In this document: positions 57,577-64,000 of the stretch, piece after piece
Layout: every line of letters begins with the position of its first letter
Numbering within the stretch: the first letter of the stretch is position 1
Assembly: GCF_000025005.1 (NCBI RefSeq)
Contig: NC_013526.1
Location: forward strand, 434,001-498,000
Direction of reading: 5' to 3'
Length of the DNA: 64,000 nt
DNA from: Thermobaculum terrenum ATCC BAA-798
GTDB lineage: Bacteria; Chloroflexota; Chloroflexia; Thermobaculales; Thermobaculaceae
Notes under the pieces: generated by a model
What the model was told of the DNA's origin: nothing
What the model saw: the letters and a program-made list of their open reading frames with translations, nothing else
The model's database searches: none
Translations under genes and position numbers: made by a program

Positions 57577-58871
57577 GCTCGAGGCGCACTCTGTCCCCCA
57601 CGCAGACGGCTACGAGGACTCGCCGGTACCTGGCGCGCCGGGTCGCCGGCCCCGCGGCGGTCATCGGCGTGCTGGGCCCGGGGCTCATAGCGGCCAGCGC
57701 GGGCAACGACGCAGGCGGGATAGCCACCTACGCCTCGGTGGGGGCGTCCTACGGCTACTCCCTGCTGTGGGTGCTGGCGGTGATCACCGTGTCGCTGGCG
57801 ATCATCCAGGAGATGGCCGCCAGGATGGGGGTGGTCACGGGCAAGGGATTCGCGGACCTCGTGAGGGAGAACTTGGGGCTGCGCACCACCGCCTTCGTCA
57901 TGCTCGTGCTGGTGGCCGCCAACGGTGGCCTCGTGGTGTCGGAGTTCGCCGGCATAGGGGCGGCGGCCGAGCTGCTGGGAATCTCTCGCTATTACGCCGT
58001 GCCCGTGATGGCCCTGCTGGTGTGGTGGCTGATCACCAGGGGGTCCTACCGCAGGGTGGAGCGCGTCTTCCTGCTCATGACCCTGATATTCTTCGCCTAC
58101 CCCGTGGCGGCTTTCCTGGCGGGACCCGACTGGGGGGAGGTGGGCAGGAGCCTGGTCACGCCCACCTTCAGCCTGGAAGGCCGCTACCTGCTGCTGATGA
58201 TCGCGCTCATAGGCACGACCATCACGCCCTACATGCAGATCTACGCGCAGTCGACCATGGCCGAGCGCGGGGCCACCTTCGGCCTGTCGCTGGTCAAGCT
58301 GGACGCCTACTCGGGGGCGCTGTTCTCCAACGTCGTCGCCGGCTTCATCATCGTCGCCACCGGCGCGACCCTGCACAGGATGGGCGTGGAGGTGCAGACC
58401 GCCCAGGACGCCGCCCGAGCGCTGGAGCCCGTGGCGGGGCGGTTGGCGAGCGCCGTGTTCGCCGTCGGCCTGCTGGGGGCCTCGGTGCTGGCCGCGGCCG
58501 TGCTGCCCCTGAGCACCGCGTACACGGTGTGCGAGGCTTTCGGCTTCGAGAGGGGCGTGAACCAGTCCTTTCGCGATGCCCCGGTGTTCCACGGCCTGTT
58601 CACGGCGCTGCTGGCGGTCGGAGTGCTCGTGGCGCTGGTGCCGGGGCTCAACGTCATCCAGCTGTTGGTGTGGACGCAGGTGATCAACGGCCTGCTCCTG
58701 CCGGTGGTGCTGATCTCCATCCTGCGCCTGGTGAACAACCCCGAGGTCATGGGCGAGCACACAAACGGCCTGGTGTACAACGTGCTCGCGTGGGCGACCA
58801 CCGGGCTGGTGGTGCTGCTGTCCTGCGCGTACCTCGTGATCACGCTGCTGGGTATCTTCGGCGTGTCCTAG
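57573..58871 (+). CDS. NRAMP-family transporter, divergent (NRMT-like)
   Basis: The 432-residue protein has 11 or so spans of the NRAMP/LeuT-like fold. In place of the TM1 metal motif DPGN it has NDAGG (residues 45-49), and in TM6 the usual MPH is TPY (218-220). The loss of the Met that favours Mn2+ and Fe2+ is a feature of NRAMP-related Mg2+ transporters. Its translational coupling to an MgtE_N-CBS protein supports magnesium transport. This is inference, and Mn2+ transport is not excluded. The next 90 bp hold no gene. Confidence 0.83.
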   Translation: MSSRRTLSPTQTATRTRRYLARRVAGPAAVIGVLGPGLIAASAGNDAGGIATYASVGASYGYSLLWVLAVITVSLAIIQEMAARMGVVTGKGFADLVRENLGLRTTAFVMLVLVAANGGLVVSEFAGIGAAAELLGISRYYAVPVMALLVWWLITRGSYRRVERVFLLMTLIFFAYPVAAFLAGPDWGEVGRSLVTPTFSLEGRYLLLMIALIGTTITPYMQIYAQSTMAERGATFGLSLVKLDAYSGALFSNVVAGFIIVATGATLHRMGVEVQTAQDAARALEPVAGRLASAVFAVGLLGASVLAAAVLPLSTAYTVCEAFGFERGVNQSFRDAPVFHGLFTALLAVGVLVALVPGLNVIQLLVWTQVINGLLLPVVLISILRLVNNPEVMGEHTNGLVYNVLAWATTGLVVLLSCAYLVITLLGIFGVS

Positions 58872-58961
58872 GCGGCTCCAGGGGGCATCGCTAGGCCGCT
58901 ACGGCCCCTGGGCCGCCGGGAAGCGCCTTGAGATGGCCGGATATCTCAAGGCTAAGCTCGG

Positions 58962-59434
58962 CTACGGACAGCGCATTATCTTTTGGAAGGCACGCTCGGT
59001 GTTGGGATTGGCGTTGTCATGGAAGGTCGCGTGTACCTGCAGATCAGTCCCATCCGAGCCCATACCGTGGATGGTTATGGTAAATGTGAAGGCTCCTGTG
59101 TCGTCTGGCCAGGACAAGCCACCCTCTAGAACGTGCACTTGCCGCTGTAAGACGGCCCGGTACCATCGGCCGGCACGGCGGTGAAGGTGCCTGTCTCGGT
59201 CTCGGTCACGGTAATGCCTCCGTTCGGGAGTATCGTCATATGCTCGACACCGTTGTAGGTCACGGTGATGTCCTAAAGCTTCTCCGAGCAGCACAGGGTA
59301 TCTGTGAGCGACTCGGTCTGGTCCTGGTAGGTCTGCGTGGTGTTGATTGCGCCGTTATCCGCGGCCAGCGCAGATGAGGCCATCGCCAGTACTAAGGCAA
59401 GTATCCATATCAGGCTAAGCGTGCCTCTTAACAT
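58962..59434 (-). pseudogene. Secreted protein gene with in-frame stop and frameshift
   Basis: ATG 59434 opens a frame with a clean signal peptide (GTLSLIWILALVLAMASSALAADN) and stops at a TAG (59273-59275). The same frame continues with DITVTYNGVEHMTILPNGGITVTETETGTFTAVPADG to another TAG at 59126-59128. There the reading shifts to a second frame, which continues with SWPDDTGAFTFTITIHGMGSDGTDLQVHATFHDN to a stop at 58962. Put together they make one secreted beta-rich protein of about 155 residues. One nonsense change plus one frameshift argue for a decayed gene. Confidence 0.75.
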
Positions 59435-59518
59435 GCTGCCACTCCTAGCTAGCACGGCTTCCGACCTTGCACAAGCCCGTGGCATCGACCTCCCTACCAT
59501 AGACCTGAGCTGTGACAA

Positions 59519-59839
59519 AGAGTGTTGCGAAGTGTTGACTTTAGGTAGAGATCATCAGGAGCCGACTATATCCGTGCATAGGCCCCGCCACAGACCAATC
59601 GAGGGATGCTCGTACCTTGCGGGGGAGGCCTTGCCTCCAAAGCTGCAAGCCTGGCGACGGTCAAGTGCGGCGCTGCAGACGGCATAGCCCTCACCCCCAT
59701 AGCCAGGATCGACATAAAATATGTGCGCCTGGGGGCTACGAGAGGAGCCCCTCAGGCATCGTGAGTCGAGCGAGATATGGAGCCATAGGGCACTTGTGTG
59801 CCCGGGGATGTCGCGGGGCCCGCCGTCCTGCGCTGGGTG
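59519..59839. other. Non-coding stretch between pseudogene and DUF421 gene
   Basis: No gene or RNA was recognised. A hairpin with GGGGCT/AGCCCC in a longer imperfect stem lies at about 59729-59757 and could end transcription of the DUF421 gene. Confidence 0.4.
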
Positions 59840-60352
59840 CTAGCGGTGCCTGCGGTGGCTGCGGTAGACGCGGCTATCGGCCGGCACTACGCTGATCACG
59901 CCGTTGGGCTCGAGCACCATCAGCTTGACCTGGCTGACGTCCAGCAGGCCATGCTCCCGCAGCGCCACCTGGGCCTCCTCGATGTCCATGCCCTCCCTGC
60001 GCAGGGCGTCCGTCAGCCAGCGGCCATCCTGGGCTATGACCGTGGGCGAGGGACTAAACAGCCTTCGCAGCCTCTGGCTACGGGGCACGGTCTTGACCAC
60101 CACCCAATTGGTCGCCAGCAGCACGGCTATGATCAGCAGTCCGCCCAGGAGGGACGTGTCCGGCCCCGTCATGGCGGGCTGGACGGCGTTGGCCACCAGC
60201 AGCACGAGCACCAGGTCGGGGAGCGTGAACTGCCCAACCTCTCTCTTGCCAGCCGCCCGCAGCCCCAACAACATCGCCAGGTATATGGTGAGCGTGCGCA
60301 GGGCGATCTCCCAGGCGGGCACCCCCAGGTGTACGAGGTCTTGTGCGTGCAT
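59840..60352 (-). CDS. DUF421/YetF-like membrane protein
   Basis: The 170-residue protein has three hydrophobic spans in the first half (TIYLAMLLGLRAAGKREVG, LVLVLLVANAVQ, GGLLIIAVLLATNWVVV), then a soluble domain with VIAQDGRWLTDALRREGMDIEEAQVALREHGLLDVSQVKLMVLEPNGVISVVP. This is the DUF421/YetF/YcaP pattern. Related YetF proteins help cells or spores resist stress, but the molecular role is not firm. ATG 60352 follows GGAGG. A 19-bp palindrome lies 34 bp upstream. Confidence 0.88.
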   Translation of the reverse strand: MHAQDLVHLGVPAWEIALRTLTIYLAMLLGLRAAGKREVGQFTLPDLVLVLLVANAVQPAMTGPDTSLLGGLLIIAVLLATNWVVVKTVPRSQRLRRLFSPSPTVIAQDGRWLTDALRREGMDIEEAQVALREHGLLDVSQVKLMVLEPNGVISVVPADSRVYRSHRRHR

Positions 60353-60385
60353 CTCGAGTCCTCCAGGCACGGGCTTGGCCGCGTA

Positions 60386-60404
60386 GTGTCTAATTATTAG
60401 ACAC
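60386..60404 (-). promoter_or_regulatory. 19-bp palindrome upstream of the DUF421 gene
   Basis: GTGTCTAAT and ATTAGACAC form a perfect inverted repeat around a single T. It lies 34 bp upstream of ATG 60352 and is a candidate operator for a dimeric repressor. Confidence 0.5.
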
Positions 60405-60480
60405 CTGCGGGGAGGCTACGGTTCTCCGGCAGGGCACGATCCCCATCGACGAGGCTCGGCCGCACGCGGGAGCGCCCAGC

Positions 60481-62307
60481 TCACAAGGTCAGGCCGTGCC
60501 CTATGGGGAACAGCGGGTCCTCGGAGTCGCAGGGGACGTCCGGCAGCTGCTTCCTGACCGCATCCATAGAGGAGGGCATCTCGAAGGGGAGCCTGCCCCC
60601 GGGTTTGTGCCGGCCGAAGGCCACGTCCAGCACAGCCTCGTCGCTGGCCCCGAAGTCCGCCAGCAGCGCGGCGCTTTCCCTGGCTATCTCCGGGATGACC
60701 GCGGGCCTGTCGAGGTAGATCTGCACGACCGTTGGGACCCTGCGGAGCAGGTCGAGGATGCGCCTCTGCTCGGGCTCCGGGAAGGAGAGATTGCCCGCGT
60801 GGAAGAAAGCCTCCAGCGGGAGGTTGTCCCGATGCTCGTAGGGAGCCTGCAGCCGAATGAAAGCGGCATCTGCTCCCTCCGGCGTGTCCACTACCTGGGC
60901 ATAGCGCGAGGCTACCTGCGGATCCACGCCCTCCACATATAGGCGTATCCCCTCCCGCATGGGCAGGGTCCTGCCGCTCGATGTCTCCCCGTTGACCAGC
61001 AGCACGATCGACCGCCGCTGGGCCGCCTCCCCGGCCCGCACGAAGGCCTCCTGCCCTACCACCCTCTCGGCCTCCTCCGGGTCCACGAACGGGTTGTCGA
61101 ACAGCCCCAGGCGGAACTTATCTCGCAGGAGGCGGCGCACCGAGACGTCCAGCCTCTCCTCGGGCAGCCTGCCGGAGCGGACCAGCTGCACCACCACCTC
61201 GGGGCAGGACTCGCCGCCGAACTGATCTACGCCGGCATCCAGGGCTTTGAGCACCCTATCCTCTAAACTGAGGTGCTCCACGCCCCAGGCCCTTGCAGAG
61301 AGCACTCGGTCGCCCATCCTGTGGTCCGTGAGCAGTCCCCAATCGGTGCACACCACTCCCTGGAAGCCGTAGCGCTGGCGTAGCAGCCCGGCGATGACGT
61401 CGCGGTTGAAGCCAAAGCCGACCTCCTCGAAGGGCAGCCCTACCGGCATACCGTAGTAGGGCATTATCTGCGCTGTCCCAGCCTCGAAAGCTGCTTCGAA
61501 GGGTATGAGATGGTACTCGAAGTTATTGCCTGGGTATACCTGCTCACGCCCGTACGGGAAGTGCGGATCCTCTCCATCCTTCTGCGGTCCTCCTCCTGGA
61601 AAGTGCTTCGTCATGCATGCCACGCTGTGGGGACCCAGGTTCTCGCCCTGGAAACCCTTGATGTAGGCGGCCACGAGGTGCGCTGCCAGGTGGGCATCCT
61701 CGCCGAACGTGCCGGCGATCCTGGCCCATCTGGGTTCCGTCGCCAGATCCGCCATGGGGTGCAGGGCCACGCGTATGCCCACCGCCAAGTACTCCTGACG
61801 GGCGATATCCCCGAACGCACGCACCAGCTCCTCGTCGCCTATGGCTGCCAGCCCGATCGGCTCGGGCCACTTCGAGAACCTACCGGCAAAGAGGCTGGCC
61901 GCCGGGTTGTTGGAGTAGGAGTGCCTGGGATCGGAGGAGATCGTGATCGGGATGCCTAGCCTTGTGCCCTCGGCCAGGGCTTGTAGGCGGTTGTACCACT
62001 CGGCCATGGGTCTGGGGTCAGCTACCGCCCAGACGTTGAAGTGGTTCAGCAGCTTCCGGGTGACCAGCTCCGTGGTGGAAGCTCTGCCGAAGGTCCCATC
62101 ACCCTCCTGCAGGGTGCCGTCGGGATTCATCCCCAATCCGGTGTGGAACAGCATGCCGGCCTTCTCCTCCAGGGTCATGCGTCCCAGGAGGTCCTCGATG
62201 CGAGCCTCCACCGGCAGCCTGGGATCCTCATAAGGGTCCAGCTTGCCGTTCTTGTTGAGGTCTCGGTACGTGACGCCGTCTTCTCGTCGCCATAGTGCTG
62301 ATGCCAT
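60481..62307 (-). CDS. GH3 beta-glucosidase-type glycoside hydrolase
   Basis: The 608-residue protein has the GH3 layout: an N-terminal barrel with KHFPGGG and CTDWGLLTDH, where Asp322 is the nucleophile, and a C-terminal alpha/beta sandwich with the SIVLLVNGE region and DVAFGRHKPGGRLPFEMP. An unusual Ca2+-loop-like DLNKNGKLDPYEDPRLP lies near the N-terminus (residues 16-32). No signal peptide is seen, so a cytosolic beta-glucosidase or xylosidase is likely. It follows an esterase and an MFS gene in an operon. Confidence 0.9.
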   Translation of the reverse strand: MASALWRREDGVTYRDLNKNGKLDPYEDPRLPVEARIEDLLGRMTLEEKAGMLFHTGLGMNPDGTLQEGDGTFGRASTTELVTRKLLNHFNVWAVADPRPMAEWYNRLQALAEGTRLGIPITISSDPRHSYSNNPAASLFAGRFSKWPEPIGLAAIGDEELVRAFGDIARQEYLAVGIRVALHPMADLATEPRWARIAGTFGEDAHLAAHLVAAYIKGFQGENLGPHSVACMTKHFPGGGPQKDGEDPHFPYGREQVYPGNNFEYHLIPFEAAFEAGTAQIMPYYGMPVGLPFEEVGFGFNRDVIAGLLRQRYGFQGVVCTDWGLLTDHRMGDRVLSARAWGVEHLSLEDRVLKALDAGVDQFGGESCPEVVVQLVRSGRLPEERLDVSVRRLLRDKFRLGLFDNPFVDPEEAERVVGQEAFVRAGEAAQRRSIVLLVNGETSSGRTLPMREGIRLYVEGVDPQVASRYAQVVDTPEGADAAFIRLQAPYEHRDNLPLEAFFHAGNLSFPEPEQRRILDLLRRVPTVVQIYLDRPAVIPEIARESAALLADFGASDEAVLDVAFGRHKPGGRLPFEMPSSMDAVRKQLPDVPCDSEDPLFPIGHGLTL

Positions 62308-62320
62308 GTGCGTTGCTCCT

Positions 62321-63145
62321 TCAGGATGTGATCTGCTCGGCTCGCAGCCATTGGTAGAAAAGCTCTATCCAGTAGTCGCATGGCAGACCTTGCCGCCTCA
62401 TGCTGAAGCCGTGCCCGCCTCGCGAGAACACGTGTAGCTCGGCGCTCTTCCCAGCTTCCCGCCAGGCACCGAACAGCCGGAGGCAAGAATCGATGGCTAT
62501 CTCGTCGTCCTGCGCGACCAGCGCAAAGAGCGGAGGGGCATCCTCGGGCACCGCTATATCCTCCCAGTGGACGCCGTAGATGAAGCCGGCAAACGCCGGC
62601 CTGGTGGCCTCGTCGTGGCGTAGGGCCACGCCCGAGGTGACTCTCCCGCCAGCCGAGAAGCCGAGGAGCCCCACCATGGAGGGATCCAACCCCCAGCCGG
62701 GTGCGCGTTCCCTCACGATTGCTATCGCCCTGCGAGCGTCCTCCTCTCCCAGCTCCGTCACCCATGACATGATCTCGGCCATCTTGGTGCGATCGGAGGT
62801 ATGGGCCTCAAGCTGTGCCATGAACCCTTGCCTGTCGGCGGGAGTGGGGGCCACTCGGTACTCGAGGACGAACGCCGCGATCCCCCGCCCGCATAGCCAG
62901 CGCGCGACCTCGGTGCCCTCATAGTTAATGTTGAGGAAGTGGAAGGCCCCTCCCGGGCACACCACCGCCGCGGCGCCCGTTGGCTTCTCCGGCAGGTAAG
63001 GGTGCATCACGGGGCGCACCACGTTGCGCACCATCAGGAAGTCGAACGGAGGCTCCGGAGGCTCCTCGACGCGCTCGTGGCTCCATCCCTCCGATCCTGG
63101 GGGAGTCCCATCCCATACATCTATCTGCTCTGCTATGTCTGCCAT
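62321..63145 (-). CDS. Alpha/beta hydrolase, acetyl-esterase type
   Basis: The 274-residue protein has an alpha/beta-hydrolase core: CPGGAFHFLNINYEG (oxyanion HGGG-like region), LLGFSAGGRVTSGVALRH (nucleophile Ser in GFSAGG), an APPLFALVAQDDEIAI Asp and the FSRGGHGFSM His. It resembles acetylxylan or sugar esterases of the BD-FAE type. The gene is between the MFS and GH3 genes with gaps of 11 and 13 bp, so it probably deacetylates the oligosaccharide before hydrolysis. No signal peptide is visible. Confidence 0.85.
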   Translation of the reverse strand: MADIAEQIDVWDGTPPGSEGWSHERVEEPPEPPFDFLMVRNVVRPVMHPYLPEKPTGAAAVVCPGGAFHFLNINYEGTEVARWLCGRGIAAFVLEYRVAPTPADRQGFMAQLEAHTSDRTKMAEIMSWVTELGEEDARRAIAIVRERAPGWGLDPSMVGLLGFSAGGRVTSGVALRHDEATRPAFAGFIYGVHWEDIAVPEDAPPLFALVAQDDEIAIDSCLRLFGAWREAGKSAELHVFSRGGHGFSMRRQGLPCDYWIELFYQWLRAEQITS

Positions 63146-63156
63146 ACTCTCCTCTC

Positions 63157-64000
63157 CTACATGTGTTGTTCTGAAGCCAGCGCTCGCTGCCCCGAGGTCA
63201 TCGCGACGGCGATGGAGGCCAGCAGGACGCAGGCGGTTATCACGAGGGCGAAGGGCACTGCTGTGTCGGGGCCGGCCACGCCCACGAGCGGGGAGGTCAG
63301 GCTACCGAGGAGGAAGCGGGCCAGCCCCAGCAGTGCCGAAGCGCTGCCGGCCGCCTCGGGATGACCCGACAGCGCCAGCGCAGCCGTGTTGGGGTTGATC
63401 ACGCCAAGGGAAGATATGAAGACGAGCACCGGCAACACCACCCCCAGCAGCCCGAGGTCGAGCCACACGGAGATCGCCAGCGCCGCTGCCGCCAGCAGGC
63501 TCACCCCCATGGCGGTTTGCAGCAGGCGCTGAGGGGAGTATCTCTCCACCAGGCGGCCATTTAGCTGGCTGAGAGCGATCAGCCCCACCGCGTTCAGGCC
63601 GAACATCAGGCTGAAAGCCTGAGGCGACAGCCCGTAGATGCCCTGGATCACGAAGGGATAGCCCGAGATGTAGGCGAACATGCCGGCCGTGCACAGCCCG
63701 TTGGCGAGCGCGTAGCCCGCAAAGACTGGGTCTCGCACGAGCCGGGCAAAGGTCGCCAGCGTCCGGCCGATGCCCAGCGGCTTCCTGCGGCCCAGCGGCA
63801 GCGTCTCCTGCAGGCCGAAGCTCACGGCCAGCGCCAGCAGGGCTCCCACGATCGCCAGCACCACGAACACCACCCTCCACGAGCCCAGCTGCAGTATCTG
63901 GGCGCCCAGGATCGGTGCCAGGATCGGCGCCAGCCCGGTCACGAGCATGAGGGTGGAGAAGAAGCGAGCCGCAGCGGCGCCCGAGTGCAGGTCACGCACG
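63157..64000 (-). CDS. MFS transporter, Bcr/CflA type (5' partial)
   Basis: The gene runs off the right window edge; about 280 C-terminal residues are visible, with roughly ten hydrophobic spans. The RDLHSGAAAARFFSTLMLVTGLAPILAPILGAQIL region is typical of Bcr/CflA drug-efflux pumps, as are PFVIQGIYGLSPQAFSLMFGLNAVG and a C-terminal helix. The start codon must lie to the right of 64000, and the ATG at 63999 is internal. It precedes an esterase and a GH3 gene and may export or import a sugar or drug. Confidence 0.83.
   Translation of the reverse strand, partial: VRDLHSGAAAARFFSTLMLVTGLAPILAPILGAQILQLGSWRVVFVVLAIVGALLALAVSFGLQETLPLGRRKPLGIGRTLATFARLVRDPVFAGYALANGLCTAGMFAYISGYPFVIQGIYGLSPQAFSLMFGLNAVGLIALSQLNGRLVERYSPQRLLQTAMGVSLLAAAALAISVWLDLGLLGVVLPVLVFISSLGVINPNTAALALSGHPEAAGSASALLGLARFLLGSLTSPLVGVAGPDTAVPFALVITACVLLASIAVAMTSGQRALASEQHM

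Overview
This window comes from a GC-rich bacterial chromosome. GTG and TTG starts are common, gene borders are tight (ATGA overlaps, shared stop codons), and there are many carbohydrate-active enzymes with Tat-type lipoprotein signals. My best guess is a thermophilic Chloroflexota-like heterotroph of the Thermobaculum type. That is an impression from gene content, not a checked assignment. No rRNA, tRNA, CRISPR array or intact insertion sequence was recognised.

Layout. (1) 1-3.9 kb: a GntR/UTRA regulator (5' end off the window), an ADP-ribosylglycohydrolase-family protein, an NCS1 nucleobase permease and a PfkB kinase; this resembles the E. coli yegWTUV set with a different transporter. (2) 4.2-9.1 kb: a small membrane gene cut by an in-frame amber codon, a tyrosine-phosphatase-like protein and a Ugp-like ABC importer without its ATPase. 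(3) 9.2-12.0 kb, minus strand: rhomboid protease, SDH-family (ClpP-like) membrane protease, DnaJ/CbpA and an HspR/CbpM-like MerR protein, which look like one proteostasis operon. (4) 12.1-13.7 kb: an unrecognised polytopic membrane protein divergent from an SRPBCC protein. (5) 13.71-18.28 kb: a sharply AT-rich block with an ABC sugar importer and a divergent LacI regulator; it ends at the start of a GC-rich GH32 fructosidase gene. (6) 19.8-22.8 kb: alkaline phosphatase and NhaA. (7) 22.9-37.6 kb: a large sugar-catabolic region with an ASRT-family protein, SDR dehydrogenase, an 888-residue duplicated UxaA-type dehydratase, nucleoside hydrolase, GH29 fucosidase, an oxidoreductase-isomerase fusion, an FCD GntR regulator, an ABC importer and a GHL6-type glycosidase. 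(8) 37.7-45.6 kb: a two-module glyoxalase-fold protein, polysaccharide deacetylase, MarR regulator with MFS pump, then RraA-like protein, GH36 alpha-galactosidase and DUF402 protein. (9) 46.1-52.7 kb: sulfate importer cysPTWA-like, FTR1 iron permease behind a DtxR-like box, an Excalibur protein, a secreted protein ending in LPDTG, and two tatA genes. (10) 52.9-64 kb: DUF3267 protease, GH78 rhamnosidase, DUF1330 protein, a soluble MgtE_N-CBS protein coupled to an NRAMP-related transporter, a decayed secreted-protein gene, DUF421 protein, GH3 glucosidase, esterase and a Bcr/CflA-type pump (5' end off the window).

The genes fit an organism that imports and hydrolyses plant or microbial oligosaccharides (sucrose or fructans, fucosides, galactosides, rhamnosides, beta-glucosides). 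The three sugar or glycerol-phosphate importers have no ATPase gene here, so they probably share one encoded elsewhere; only the sulfate importer carries its own. The most unusual items are the duplicated UxaA protein, the oxidoreductase-isomerase fusion, the MgtE_N-CBS/NRAMP pair, the proteostasis operon, the AT-rich island with its LacI control region, and two genes whose promoters predict leaderless mRNAs.
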